Positions 36,260 to 45,251 are shown, counted from the stretch's first letter. The stretch is 64,000 nucleotides of DNA from Mesorhizobium_G sp049840935 (GCA_049840935.1 JASGJA010000023.1:44626-108625); one strand, 5' to 3'. Program-made: numbers and translations. Notes: generated by a model from the letters alone, not told the origin.

Positions 36260-37216
36260 ATGGTTGCCATCCATCGCCGTCCGTCGTGGGCAATTGCTGA
36301 AAGTCTCGCCACACCGGAGTCCATATTCCTGAACCGGCGCGCGATACTCGCGGGCATGGGGCTCGGCCTGGCCTCCGCCATCCTCCCGCGACCAGCGCGC
36401 GCAGAATCCGATCCCACAGCCGATCTGTACCCGGCCAAGCCGAACACGGCATACAAGCTCGATCGTTCGATCACGCCGGAAGAAATCAACGCCAACTACA
36501 ATAATTTCTATGAGTACGGCACGTATAAGGAAATCGCCGCGGAGGCGCAGCAACTCAAGACGCGTCCGTGGCAAGTCGAAATCAGCGGCCTTGTCGCCAA
36601 ACCCATGACCGTCGATTTTGACGATCTCGTCCGCAAATTCCCCTTGGAAACGCGCCTTTACCGGCATCGCTGCGTCGAGGCATGGTCCATGACCATACCG
36701 TGGGCGGGATTCCCCCTCAAATCTCTTGTTCAGGCGGTGGAGCCGCAATCATCGGCCAAATTTGTCCGCTTTGAAACCTTCCTCGATCCGGAAATGGCGC
36801 CCGGCCAGAACAACTTCCTGTATCCGTGGCCATATATCGAAGGCGTCACAATTGAGGAAGCGATGAACGACCTGCCCTTCCTTGTTACCGGCGCTTACGA
36901 CAAACCGCTCGCCAAGCAGTTTGGCGCGCCGTTGCGCCTCGCGCTTCCGTGGAAGTACGGCTTCAAATCCATCAAATCGATCCGCAAGATCACCTTCGTG
37001 GAAGAGCGTCCGGTCGGATTGTGGGAGGCCATCCAGTCAAGCGAATATGGCTTCTGGGCGAATGTGAATCCCGACGTTCCGCACCCGCGCTGGAGTCAGG
37101 CGCAGGAGCGCGTGCTGCAAACGGGCGAGCTGGTTCCGACGCAATTGTTCAACGGCTACGCCGAGCAGGTCGCGCATCTTTACAAGGGCATGGACCCCGC
37201 AACGCTCTACATGTGA
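36260..37216 (+). CDS. msrP: Protein-methionine-sulfoxide reductase catalytic subunit MsrP
   Basis: 318 residues. A twin-arginine signal (FLNRRAILAGMGLGLASAI, cut near ARA, residue 49) precedes a molybdopterin domain with the Mo-ligating Cys in RHRCVEAWSM and the LPWKYGFKSIKSIRKI segment of YedY/MsrP. It repairs oxidised methionines of periplasmic proteins using electrons from the quinone pool. The usual membrane partner msrQ is not beside it in this window. A shared hairpin terminator follows. Confidence 0.93.
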   Translation: MVAIHRRPSWAIAESLATPESIFLNRRAILAGMGLGLASAILPRPARAESDPTADLYPAKPNTAYKLDRSITPEEINANYNNFYEYGTYKEIAAEAQQLKTRPWQVEISGLVAKPMTVDFDDLVRKFPLETRLYRHRCVEAWSMTIPWAGFPLKSLVQAVEPQSSAKFVRFETFLDPEMAPGQNNFLYPWPYIEGVTIEEAMNDLPFLVTGAYDKPLAKQFGAPLRLALPWKYGFKSIKSIRKITFVEERPVGLWEAIQSSEYGFWANVNPDVPHPRWSQAQERVLQTGELVPTQLFNGYAEQVAHLYKGMDPATLYM

Positions 37217-37237
37217 GCGACGCTAACCCCATAAAAC

Positions 37238-37370
37238 AAAAAAGCCGGATCAGTTGATCCGGCTGAGTTTGTTGGAAGTGCCTGTTAGGGCCAACCTCCA
37301 GAGGGGAACACTCACCGAGCGCTAATGGGAGGAGGAACGCGCTCAGGAGATGAATGATATATGAGCGGTG
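37238..37370 (-). ncRNA. abcR: AbcR-type (alpha-r15) Hfq-dependent small RNA
   Basis: The minus strand 3' of vtlR encodes a structured RNA. A CGCTCA/TGAGCG hairpin comes first. Next is a GAGCGC/GCGCTC stem whose loop carries CCTCCTCCCA. A single-stranded TGTTCCCC, a TTGGCC-type hairpin and a perfect 10-bp terminator AGCCGGATCA/TGATCCGGCT with a T-run follow. The hexamers CUCCCA (37331-37326) and UUCCCC (37308-37303) are the two anti-Shine-Dalgarno motifs known for Brucella AbcR sRNAs, which silence ABC-transporter mRNAs. The position beside vtlR/lsrB matches AbcR loci. The 5' end is estimated. Confidence 0.85.
37243..37264. terminator. Bidirectional terminator (AbcR / msrP)
   Basis: Perfect 10-bp stem AGCCGGATCA / TGATCCGGCT with a 2-base loop. 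A-rich before and GTTT after, so it can close msrP and forms the 3' end of the sRNA. Confidence 0.85.
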
Positions 37371-37393
37371 AATGCATCTTTATCAAGCAACGA

Positions 37394-37528
37394 TTTTGCA
37401 TCGCTTTTATGCAAAAACCGCTTGGCTGTGGCACAATGAGCGTCCAGCCCTTTAGTACCAGTCCATTCGAGCTATCGAATCCCGCTTAATTTTTGCACTG
37501 CAAACTTTTTTGCATATAAATTGTGCAA
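37394..37528 (-). promoter_or_regulatory. VtlR/LsrB-box candidates upstream of the sRNA
   Basis: TTGCAT-N7-ATGCAA at about 37396-37414 and TTGCAT-N7-GTGCAA at 37510-37528 share one architecture, with TTTTGCACTGCAAA (37491-37504) beside the second. LysR proteins bind such dyads, and VtlR is known to activate abcR2 in Brucella. The first box lies about 25-45 bp upstream of the estimated sRNA start. Confidence 0.6.
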
Positions 37529-37567
37529 TGCAACATTATCCTAACCCAGCGTCAGCCTAAACAGCCG

Positions 37568-38464
37568 TCAATAAGACCAGTTGCGGGCCTTATTGATCAC
37601 GAAATCCCTGAAAGCGTGCAGTTTCGCCTGGTTCTTCATAGCTTCGGGATAAGCGAAATAGGTGTCGAAGGATGGCACTTCTGTCTGCGGCAGCAACTGG
37701 ACCAGGCCCACTTCCTTGCTCGCCACATAGTCGGGCAGCATTGCAATGCCAGCCCCGGCCTGCACAGCTCTTTTGATTGAGATGACATCGTTGATTTGCA
37801 GGGTTGCAGTACGAAGCCCGCTCTCGAAATCACCAACTGTTTCAAGCCAGTTCAATTCGGATAAATGCGAAGGAACAGGGACGCCAAAAGTCACGATCCG
37901 ATGGTTCTTGAGATCATCGATGCTTTCGGGTTTTCCGTGCTGGTTCACATAGGTAGCAGATGCATAAAGATGGAAGTGCACGGTGAACAGCCGTCGCTGA
38001 ATCAGGTCCGGCTGTTGCGGCTGACGCAGGCGAATGGCGCAGTCAGCCTGTCGCATTGTCAGATCCAGTTCCTCATTCGCGAGGATAAGCTGCACCTGAA
38101 TTTCAGGATACATATCAAGGAATTCGGGCATCCTTTCGGTCAGCCAGCCAGCGCCCAGCCCCACCGTTGTCGTCACTTTCAGCAGGCCGGAAGGGCGATC
38201 CTTAGTCTCGCTCAGCCGCGATTTGATGCTTTCGAGCTTCATCAGCACGTCATGCGCGGTGCGGAAAAGCAGTTCCCCCTGCTCCGTCAGCACCAACCCG
38301 CGTGCATGCCGGTTGAACAGCGGCACGCCGACATCATGCTCAAGCGCGCTCACCTGCCGCGAAATCGCGGATTGCGAGAGTTTCAGCGTTTCGGCAGCGT
38401 GGGTAAACGACCCAGCCTCTGCCGCGGCGTGAAACACGCGTAGCTTGTCCCAATCCAGTGCCAT
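37568..38464 (-). CDS. vtlR: LysR-type regulator VtlR/LsrB
   Basis: 298 residues with the very conserved start MALDWDKLRVFHAAAEAG and helix-turn-helix TLKLSQSAISRQVSALEHDVGVPLFNRHARGL of VtlR (Brucella) and LsrB (Sinorhizobium, Agrobacterium). These govern sRNA AbcR expression, fucose/polyamine uptake genes, and the redox or symbiosis response. The effector domain (TVGLGAGWLTERMPEFL..., DYVASKEVGLVQLLPQ) follows. Downstream of trxB and upstream of the sRNA on the same strand, the conserved order for this locus. Confidence 0.92.
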   Translation of the reverse strand: MALDWDKLRVFHAAAEAGSFTHAAETLKLSQSAISRQVSALEHDVGVPLFNRHARGLVLTEQGELLFRTAHDVLMKLESIKSRLSETKDRPSGLLKVTTTVGLGAGWLTERMPEFLDMYPEIQVQLILANEELDLTMRQADCAIRLRQPQQPDLIQRRLFTVHFHLYASATYVNQHGKPESIDDLKNHRIVTFGVPVPSHLSELNWLETVGDFESGLRTATLQINDVISIKRAVQAGAGIAMLPDYVASKEVGLVQLLPQTEVPSFDTYFAYPEAMKNQAKLHAFRDFVINKARNWSY

Positions 38465-38571
38465 ATCGTCCCCTCGTTGATCAGCCTCTTGGTGGGCCGT
38501 TCAAACAGTCCATCTATTAGAAAGCACTATAGTTTGGCCAAACATTGGCCCATAGCTCAGAAGCCCCTGCG

Positions 38572-39546
38572 CTACTCTGCCGCCTCACGATGCACTTCAA
38601 CACCTGCCAAATATTTCTCGGCCTCAAGTGCGGCCATGCAGCCCATGCCTGCCGCAGTCACAGCCTGCCGATACACATCGTCCGTAACATCGCCCGCAGC
38701 AAACACACCCGGCACATCCGTTCGCGTCGAATCCGGCGCGGTCCAGAGATACCCATTCGGTTTCTGCTTCAGCTTGCCCACAAACAACTCGACAGCGGGC
38801 GCGTGACCGATAGCAACGAATACACCATCCGTCGGCATTTCCGTCACCGCACCGGTCGCGACATTCTTGAGCCTCACGCCAGTCACATAAGCGGGCAGCG
38901 GCGGTTTACCCGCGGTTCCGGTAATTTCATCCACCACGCTGTCCCAGATCACCTTGATATTTTCCTTGGCGAACAGGCGCTCGCGCAAAATGCGCTCGGA
39001 GCGAAACTCCCGGCGGCGATGCACAACCGTCACGGATTTTGCCAGGTTGGACAGATAAAGCGCTTCCTCGACAGCGGAATTGCCGCCGCCAACCACGACC
39101 ACATCCTTGCCGCGATAGAAAAAGCCGTCGCAGGTTGCGCAAGCCGAAACGCCGAATCCCTGAAACACCTGCTCGCTCGGAATGCCAAGCCATTTTGCCT
39201 GCGCCCCGGTCGCAATAATCAGCGCGTCGCAGGTATAAATCGTGCCAGAATCGCCGGTCAGGCGGAAAGGCCGCACGTCGAGATCGACGCTCGTAATAAC
39301 ATCATTGACGATTTCCGTGCCCACATGTTCGGCCTGCTTCTGCATTTCGCCCATCAGCCACGACCCCTGAATAGGGTCGGCAAAACCGGGATAGTTTTCC
39401 ACATCAGTGGTAATGGTCAGCTGTCCGCCCTGCTGCAACCCTGCCACCAGCATGGGCTTGAGCATTGCACGGGCTGCATAAATCGCGGCGGTGTAGCCGG
39501 CCGGTCCTGATCCGATGATAAGAACGGGTGCGTGCTTGGTAGACAT
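38572..39546 (-). CDS. trxB: Thioredoxin reductase TrxB
   Basis: 324 residues. FAD-binding GSGPAGYTAAIYAARA at the N-terminus, redox-active CATC (SACATCDGFFYRG, residues about 136-148), NADPH-binding VVVGGGNSAVEEALYL, and the C-terminal FAD motif GVFAAGDVTDDVYRQAVTAAGMG. It reduces thioredoxin with NADPH in the cytoplasm. 108 bp upstream of vtlR on the same strand, and divergent from the Lrp-family gene. Confidence 0.96.
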   Translation of the reverse strand: MSTKHAPVLIIGSGPAGYTAAIYAARAMLKPMLVAGLQQGGQLTITTDVENYPGFADPIQGSWLMGEMQKQAEHVGTEIVNDVITSVDLDVRPFRLTGDSGTIYTCDALIIATGAQAKWLGIPSEQVFQGFGVSACATCDGFFYRGKDVVVVGGGNSAVEEALYLSNLAKSVTVVHRRREFRSERILRERLFAKENIKVIWDSVVDEITGTAGKPPLPAYVTGVRLKNVATGAVTEMPTDGVFVAIGHAPAVELFVGKLKQKPNGYLWTAPDSTRTDVPGVFAAGDVTDDVYRQAVTAAGMGCMAALEAEKYLAGVEVHREAAE

Positions 39547-39749
39547 GGAAATCTTTCAACGGGCCGGACGCGCCAGCTTCAGCTTTATAATGCGAAGGCG
39601 AGCCTGTAAGATAGGTGTAGCCATGCGTCACATGCAAGGCTTAGCCACAAACATCCCCTGAAAGCTTTCACAGCACCTGTTTTCTTGGCGCTCGAACTGG
39701 TCTACAGCGTCACGAAAGATTCTTGCGCGAATGGTCGGAGATTTGAAAT

Positions 39750-40244
39750 ATGCCGCTCACAGCGGAGCTTGATGCAACCGACTGGAAAATCCTCCGCGAA
39801 TTGCAGGATGATGGTCGCATGACCAATGTGGAGCTGTCGCGCCGCGTCGGCATTTCGGCCCCGCCCTGCCTCCGCCGGGTCAAAAGGCTGGAGGATACGG
39901 GCATCATTCGGGGCTATCGCGCCCTGCTAAACGCGCCGATGCTGGGAGCCGATGTCGTGGCGTTCTGCCTCGTCGGCCTGCTCAACCAGTCGGAAACCGC
40001 CCTGAAATCCTTCGCTGAACTGACCCGCTCATGGCCGATCGTGCGCGAGGCGTGGATGGTTTCGGGGGATTCTGATTTCATGCTGCACTGCGTTGCAACA
40101 GATCTGACCACCTTTCAAACCTTTGTGATTGAAAAACTCACCTCCGCACCGAACGTCGATACTGTTCGCACGGCTCTGACCATTCGGCAGGTAAAAAGCG
40201 AGGGCCTCGTCGCCATTGACGAACAGCCTACGCGCGCGTCTTAG
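39750..40244 (+). CDS. Lrp/AsnC-family regulator
   Basis: 164 residues: an N-terminal winged helix (LDATDWKILRELQDDGRMTNVELSRRVGISAPPCLRRVKRLEDTGII) and a C-terminal RAM effector domain (VREAWMVSGDSDFMLHCVATDLTTFQTFV). It probably senses an amino acid. Divergent from trxB, so it may influence that promoter. Confidence 0.9.
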   Translation: MPLTAELDATDWKILRELQDDGRMTNVELSRRVGISAPPCLRRVKRLEDTGIIRGYRALLNAPMLGADVVAFCLVGLLNQSETALKSFAELTRSWPIVREAWMVSGDSDFMLHCVATDLTTFQTFVIEKLTSAPNVDTVRTALTIRQVKSEGLVAIDEQPTRAS

Positions 40245-40284
40245 GGCATTTATTCCAGCAATGCACCATCGCAGGAGTAGCTCC

Positions 40285-40313
40285 GTCATCCTCGGGCTTG
40301 TCCCGAGGATCTA
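40285..40313. repeat. Short palindrome after lrp
   Basis: ATCCTCGGG-CTTGT-CCCGAGGAT, a 9-bp perfect stem inside GTCATCC...GGATCTACGAC. The wording is familiar as a dispersed rhizobial repeat. It may also end the lrp transcript. Confidence 0.65.
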
Positions 40314-40364
40314 CGACGCCCGCAGGCTTGAGTGGGGTAATTGAGATAACGCAACGTCCACACC

Positions 40365-41456
40365 TCACCCCTTCAACCAAAGTCCCTCATACACTGCATT
40401 GATCCGTTCCGCCTCACCCTCCAGCGGAAAGTTCGCGCGCACATGATCGAGCGCCGCGCGGCCTGCAGATTCGCGCCCAGCATTATCATCCATAAACGCC
40501 CCGGTTGCGGTCACCATCGCCGCCAGATCGTCGCGCGCGATTAGCCTACCGGTCACGCCATCAACCACCAGTTCCGGGAACGCCCCGACATCGGTCGCAA
40601 CCACAGGCACGCCAGTTGCCATGGCTTCCAACGGCGTCAGGCCGAATCCTTCCCAGCGCTGCGGCGCGACGAATAGCGACAGACTCCGATACCAATCCGG
40701 GATGTTCGTATGCTCGCCCACAAATAGAATCCGTTTGGCCAGCGCCGCCGCCTCGACCTTTTCTTTCAGCGCCTGTTCGAATGTCTGGTGTTCCACCGTC
40801 GCGCGTCCCGCAATAATCGCCGACCAACCCGGATGTGACGGCAACAGCGCGATCATCGCATCGACAAACAGGTCCGTGCCCTTCTGGTGGCGCACGCGTC
40901 CAAAGCACCCGGCGTAAAGCTGCCCGCTGTCCAGCCCAAGCGCCTCAAGCGTCGCCGCCCGATCCCGCGCTGGCGCAAAGCGCGCAACATCGATGCCGTG
41001 CATAATCACGGTGTTCGGCACGTCCAGATAGCCTGCCGTCCGCGCGCTGGTCGCAATCACCGCGTCCATCTGTCGGATCAGGAACTTCGTCCAACCCTTA
41101 TGCTGCCGTTGAGACGCTGACGTAAAAACGAGCTTTAGTGGTGCGCCGAGCGCGCGCAAAACCAGACCGCCGAGCATTTCGACGTTCCGCCGCGCGTGCC
41201 AGATGCGCTTGCACCTAGACACCGGCTTGCGCCACAGCGCTGGCAATTGCCGCCAGTGCAACCGCGGCAAATGCGTGGGCAAGCCCGGCCCAAGCACGGC
41301 AATGCCGATGCTTTTTGCCTGTAACGGCACAAGCTGAATGATCGTGCTGGTTACGCCGGAAAGCCGCCGCTTGAAGTTCGGCGCAATAACCTCAATCTGC
41401 GAAGGATCGACGGACGCCGAGGGCCCATCGCCTTCAGCGCCATTCGCATGTGCCAT
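40365..41456 (-). CDS. wadC: Glycosyltransferase family 4, LPS-core mannosyltransferase (WadC/LpcC-like)
   Basis: 363 residues with a GT-B fold: PNTVIMHGIDVARFAP, GCFGRVRHQKGTDLFVDAMIALL, GEHTNIPDWYRSLSLFVAPQRWEGFGLTPLEAMATGVPVVATDVGAFPE (the EX7E nucleotide-sugar motif). The gene order trxB, lrp, this gene, greA matches the Brucella region that holds wadC, which adds mannose to the lipopolysaccharide core. Starts 3 bp after the greA stop, so it is transcribed with greA. Confidence 0.82.
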   Translation of the reverse strand: MAHANGAEGDGPSASVDPSQIEVIAPNFKRRLSGVTSTIIQLVPLQAKSIGIAVLGPGLPTHLPRLHWRQLPALWRKPVSRCKRIWHARRNVEMLGGLVLRALGAPLKLVFTSASQRQHKGWTKFLIRQMDAVIATSARTAGYLDVPNTVIMHGIDVARFAPARDRAATLEALGLDSGQLYAGCFGRVRHQKGTDLFVDAMIALLPSHPGWSAIIAGRATVEHQTFEQALKEKVEAAALAKRILFVGEHTNIPDWYRSLSLFVAPQRWEGFGLTPLEAMATGVPVVATDVGAFPELVVDGVTGRLIARDDLAAMVTATGAFMDDNAGRESAGRAALDHVRANFPLEGEAERINAVYEGLWLKG

Positions 41457-41459
41457 GAA

Positions 41460-41933
41460 TCAGCCGAAACGAACGTTGAGCACTTCGTAGCCGCGCGCGC
41501 CACCCGGCGCGTTCACCTCGATGGTGTCGCCCGCTTCCTTGCCGATAAGCGCGCGCGCAATCGGAGAGGAAATGGAAATGCGGCCCAGCTTCACATCAGC
41601 TTCCTGATCGCCAACGATCTGATAGGTCTTCTCTTCTTCCGTGTCCTCGTCAACCAGAACGACGGTCGCGCCGAACTTGACCTTGCCGCCGGTAAGCTTG
41701 GAAACGTCGATAACCTCAGCACGAGCAATCAGGTCTTCGAGTTCGTGCACCCGGCCTTCATTGTGGCTCTGCGCTTCTTTGGCAGAATGATACTCGGCAT
41801 TTTCCGAAAGATCCCCATGAGCGCGCGCCTCCGAAATAGCTTCGATGATGCGCGGACGCTCCTCTTGCTGACGCCAGCGCAGCTCTTCCTTCAGCGCTTC
41901 GAAGCCAGTTTGGGTCATCGGAACCTTGTTCAT
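41460..41933 (-). CDS. greA: Transcription elongation factor GreA
   Basis: 157 residues. N-terminal coiled-coil hairpin with the acidic tip motif GDLSENAEYHSAKEAQ and a C-terminal FKBP-like domain (VGDQEADVKLGRISISSPIARALIGKEAGDTIEVNAPGG). It rescues backtracked RNA polymerase by stimulating transcript cleavage. First gene of a two-gene unit with the wadC-like gene. Confidence 0.97.
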   Translation of the reverse strand: MNKVPMTQTGFEALKEELRWRQQEERPRIIEAISEARAHGDLSENAEYHSAKEAQSHNEGRVHELEDLIARAEVIDVSKLTGGKVKFGATVVLVDEDTEEEKTYQIVGDQEADVKLGRISISSPIARALIGKEAGDTIEVNAPGGARGYEVLNVRFG

Positions 41934-42181
41934 TCCCTAAGCCTTTCCTCGGACGGGCAGCACACCCCTGCGCGATGCCCTAAGCACAAAAATAAAAACG
42001 GCCCGGCGGCCTTTCAGCCAACGGACACGTCGATATCCATCTGACAAAATATAGCAGGCCGTTGCTAAAATTCCATTCCAAAATGAATTTCGGGGGCGTT
42101 CACCACATTTTGAGCGAACGTAATCATGCTCAAAGGCATTCTCATTGGGATACGGCCACAATGTCAGGATATGCCTTGCAC

Positions 42182-43315
42182 ATGCAGAAATTCGCGAAGA
42201 TCGCCTACGCCGCCTTGCTTGGAACCACCCTCGCCTTCCACGCTACAGCCAGCGAGATCGATACCGAAAAGGTGAAGATCAACGCCGACATCGTTGCAGA
42301 CGGCCTAGCCAACCCTTGGGGTATGGATTTCCTGCCTGATGGTGCAGTCATCGTCACGGAGCGCGCTGGCACCATGCAGGTCATCGACAAGGCCGGCAAA
42401 AGCCATGCAATCGCGGATGTGCCGAAGGTGTTCGTGCGCGGTCAGGGCGGATTGCTCGATGTTGCCGCCGCCCCCGATTTCGCTGATTCGAAATTGATCT
42501 ACCTCACTTATGTCGAACCCAGAAAACGGCAGTGGGGCACTGTGCTTTCCAGCGCCACGCTGGTCGAGGAAAATGGCCGCTATTCACTCGCCAACAAGAA
42601 AGTCCTGTTGCGCATGAGCAAGCCCGGCACGACCAATCGGCATTTTGGCTCGCGCATCGTCATCGCGCCGGATGGCACTATCTTCTTCACCACCGGCGAC
42701 CGTGGCCAGGGCGACCGCGCGCAGGATATGTTTGATGAGTCGGGCGCTGTGGTGCGGGTCAATGCGGATGGCACAATTCCCGCCAGCAATCCCTTTGCCG
42801 ATGGAAAGAATGGCGCGCCAGCGATCTGGTCAAAAGGCCATCGTAACATTCAGGGCGCGACCTACGACCCGCTTACGAAAAGCCTGCTGACGGTTGAACA
42901 CGGCGCGAAGGGCGGCGACGAATTAAACCGTCCCGAAGCAGGCAAAAACTACGGCTGGCCGGTCATTTCCTATGGTGTTGACTATTCAGGCAAAAAGCTC
43001 GGCGTCGGCACGGAGGCACCCGGCTATGAGCAGCCTGAATATTATTGGGATCCGTCCATCGCGCCATCCGGCGTCGTCAGCTATCAGGGCAACATGTTCC
43101 CGGAATGGAATGGCGACCTGCTGGTCGGCTCGCTCAAATTCGGCCTCCTCGTACGATTGGATCGAGACGAGAGCGGCAAGATCGTCGGCGAAGAGCGCAT
43201 GCTGGACAACAAGTTCGGGCGCATCCGCGACGTGAACCTCGCACCGGATGGCTCCATTTGGCTGCTGACGGATGAAACGGACGGCGCGCTGATCCGAATC
43301 TCGCGCGCCGACTGA
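42182..43315 (+). CDS. Periplasmic PQQ-dependent aldose/sugar dehydrogenase (YliI family)
   Basis: 377 residues from the ATG at 42182 (signal peptide MQKFAKIAYAALLGTTLAFHATA); an in-frame ATG at 42161 is possible. The six-bladed propeller signatures are present: LANPWGMDFLPDGAVIVTER, FGSRIVIAPDGTIFFTTGDRG, VEHGAKGGDELNRPEAGKNYGWPVISYG and GSLKFGLLVRL. Family members oxidise sugars with pyrroloquinoline quinone in the periplasm. No PQQ synthesis genes are in this window. Confidence 0.88.
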   Translation: MQKFAKIAYAALLGTTLAFHATASEIDTEKVKINADIVADGLANPWGMDFLPDGAVIVTERAGTMQVIDKAGKSHAIADVPKVFVRGQGGLLDVAAAPDFADSKLIYLTYVEPRKRQWGTVLSSATLVEENGRYSLANKKVLLRMSKPGTTNRHFGSRIVIAPDGTIFFTTGDRGQGDRAQDMFDESGAVVRVNADGTIPASNPFADGKNGAPAIWSKGHRNIQGATYDPLTKSLLTVEHGAKGGDELNRPEAGKNYGWPVISYGVDYSGKKLGVGTEAPGYEQPEYYWDPSIAPSGVVSYQGNMFPEWNGDLLVGSLKFGLLVRLDRDESGKIVGEERMLDNKFGRIRDVNLAPDGSIWLLTDETDGALIRISRAD

Positions 43316-43316
43316 T

Positions 43317-43865
43317 TCAGCCTTTCTGCTCGAACTCCGCGATTTCTTCCGAGAGGTCGCGATATTCCTCGCAGGCCGTTCCGCCGCAAAGCTTTTCGAT
43401 CTCCGCAAGTTGCTCCTTCGCCGCAGGCAGATTGCCCATCTGCAAATGCGCCTCGCCCAGATATTCGCGAACGAGCGTGTAATCCGGCTTTTCGGCCAGC
43501 GCTGCTTTGTAATATTTCAGGCCAAGCTCAACCCGGCCCAGCTTGCGGTTCGAATATCCGAGATAATTCAAAACGCGTGGATCGTTCTGGTTCGCGGCCA
43601 ATTCCAGTACGGCAATCGCCTCGTCATAACGCTCTGCATTGGCAAGGTCGCGCCCGGCCTCATAGATGCTTTCGTCATCCACCGCGCCGCGCTGGGCCTT
43701 CACGCATTTCTGGCTCTTTTTGTCCCAAACTTCACCCTTCTTGCATTGGGCAACGGTTTGGCCCCCGCCTTCACCGCCACCTTCTCCGGCCGCTATTGCC
43801 GCCGAAGCAGCAAATGCCAAAGCCGCCGCACATAAAAATGTCGGCAAGTAACCGCTCACCTTCAT
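43317..43865 (-). CDS. Secreted tetratricopeptide-repeat protein
   Basis: 182 residues from the ATG at 43865 with GGAGG ahead. A signal peptide (cleavage near AIAAG) is followed by a Gly-rich piece, then CKKGEVWDKKSQKCVK with two cysteines. Two to three TPR units follow (ESIYEAGRDLANAERYDEAIAVLELA, PRVLNYLGYSNRKLGRVELGLKYYKAAL, TLVREYLGEAHLQMGNLPAAKEQL). Likely a periplasmic scaffold; no specific role known. Convergent with the dehydrogenase gene, 1 bp apart. Confidence 0.8.
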   Translation of the reverse strand: MKVSGYLPTFLCAAALAFAASAAIAAGEGGGEGGGQTVAQCKKGEVWDKKSQKCVKAQRGAVDDESIYEAGRDLANAERYDEAIAVLELAANQNDPRVLNYLGYSNRKLGRVELGLKYYKAALAEKPDYTLVREYLGEAHLQMGNLPAAKEQLAEIEKLCGGTACEEYRDLSEEIAEFEQKG

Positions 43866-44017
43866 TTCAGGTCCTCCATTGCTCGGTCCTGTGACACGAA
43901 CGACGCCAGCCGCGCGTCTCATCCCGGCAATTTTCATTTCTTCGCTGGCACATAACGCGTCCATTCCCTGTCTTTTGCGACAATGCTAAAGCGCCGACGC
44001 GAATATTGGGGAACATC

Positions 44018-44911
44018 ATGAGCCGGGCTCAGGCCAATCTGCTATTATTGCTTGCCGGTGCCGTGTGGGGCATGGGCTTTGTCGCCCAATCGACCGCAAT
44101 GGCGTCTGTCGGCCCATTCCTGTTCATCGGCTTGCGTTTTGCTGCTGCCACAGTCGCCATGCTGCCATTCGCGCTCATGGAATCCACACGCGCACCGGAA
44201 AAACTCACACGTCAAAACTGGCGCGCATTCGCCCTTATTGGCGCAAACCTGTTTGCTGCCATCTCGTTCCAGCAATTGGGCATCATGAGCACCACGGTAA
44301 CAAACTCCGGCTTTCTCACCGGGCTTTATGTCGTGCTCACGCCAATTTGCGGTGTGCTACTGTTTCGCGAATGGCCACATATAGCCGTCTGGACTGCGGC
44401 ACTCATCGCCGTTGCGGGCATCTGGCTGCTCGCTGGCGGGCAGCTTTCCACGCTCACCAAGGGCGATTGGCTCTCCATCCTCGGCGCACTTTTCTGCGGC
44501 TTTCAGCTTGCTCTTATTGGCCGCCATGCTCGCAAAACGGGTCGCCCCGTCACACTCGCGGTCAGCGAATTTGCGGTATGCGCCGTGCTTGGCCTGTCGT
44601 TTGCCATCGCGCTCGAACCCATCAGCCTCCCCGCGATCCAAAACGCAGCGCCGCAAATCCTGTACGCAGGCATATTCTCAGGCGGGCTGGCATTCACGTT
44701 GCAAGCCATCGGCCAGCGCTACACAACCTCCGCGCAGGCGGCCATTTTCCTGTCATCGGAAGCGGTGTTTGCAGCCCTCTTTGGCGCATGGTTGCTTGGC
44801 GAACGCCTGCCGCCCATCGGTTGGTTCGGCTGTGCGCTGATCCTTGTCGCCATACTGGTCGCGGAAACCGTGCCGGCAATGCGGCGCAAACACGCCGCCG
44901 CTACCCCTTGA
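44018..44911 (+). CDS. EamA/DMT-family transporter
   Basis: 297 residues with ten predicted membrane segments in two EamA halves (LLLLLAGAVWGMGFVAQSTAM... and LGALFCGFQLALIGRHARKT...). The second half ends in AAIFLSSEAVFAALFGAWLLGERL, a family hallmark. It probably exports a small metabolite. The ATG at 44018 has GGGGAAC upstream. Its end overlaps the convergent DUF486 gene. Confidence 0.88.
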   Translation: MSRAQANLLLLLAGAVWGMGFVAQSTAMASVGPFLFIGLRFAAATVAMLPFALMESTRAPEKLTRQNWRAFALIGANLFAAISFQQLGIMSTTVTNSGFLTGLYVVLTPICGVLLFREWPHIAVWTAALIAVAGIWLLAGGQLSTLTKGDWLSILGALFCGFQLALIGRHARKTGRPVTLAVSEFAVCAVLGLSFAIALEPISLPAIQNAAPQILYAGIFSGGLAFTLQAIGQRYTTSAQAAIFLSSEAVFAALFGAWLLGERLPPIGWFGCALILVAILVAETVPAMRRKHAAATP

Positions 44912-45251
44912 AAATAAAGGCCGCGCCGCCTGCAATCATTGCGAATCCGATGACATGATTCAAAGTCAGAGATTCCTTGAGGTAAAGCACTGAAAAGACA
45001 GCAAAAACGGTCAGCGTAATGACCTCCTGCATGGTTTTCAGTTCCGCCGCCGAATAAACTTGGCTGCCGATACGGTTGGCAGGCACGGCCAGCCAATACT
45101 CGAAGAAGGCTATAAACCAACTCACGATCACCGCGGCCCACAGCGGCGCGCTGGTGTGTTTCAGGTGCCCATACCACGCGAATGTCATGAACACATTCGA
45201 CGCGATAAGCATCAGGATCGGCAGAACCTTCGGCGACAGAAGCATGGCCAT
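44901..45251 (-). CDS. DMT-superfamily protein, DUF486
   Basis: 116 residues, four membrane segments (VLPILMLIASNVFMTFAWYGHLK, LWAAVIVSWFIAFFEYWLAVPANRIG, AELKTMQEVITLTVFAVFSVLYL, HVIGFAMIAGGAAFIF), the whole DUF486 (PF04342) family length. Start at 45251 (MAMLLSPK) with AAAGGG upstream. Transport function is presumed only. Confidence 0.85.
   Translation of the reverse strand: MAMLLSPKVLPILMLIASNVFMTFAWYGHLKHTSAPLWAAVIVSWFIAFFEYWLAVPANRIGSQVYSAAELKTMQEVITLTVFAVFSVLYLKESLTLNHVIGFAMIAGGAAFIFKG

Noticed and set aside
37250..37370. Alpha-r14 (NfeR1-type) sRNA with a CCUCCUCCC motif
   Set aside because: The loop does carry that motif, but both AbcR hexamers and the position next to vtlR/lsrB fit the AbcR (alpha-r15) family better.
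37430..37440. Sigma-54 promoter suggested by TGTGGCAC
   Set aside because: The TGGCAC half has no TTGC element at the right spacing.
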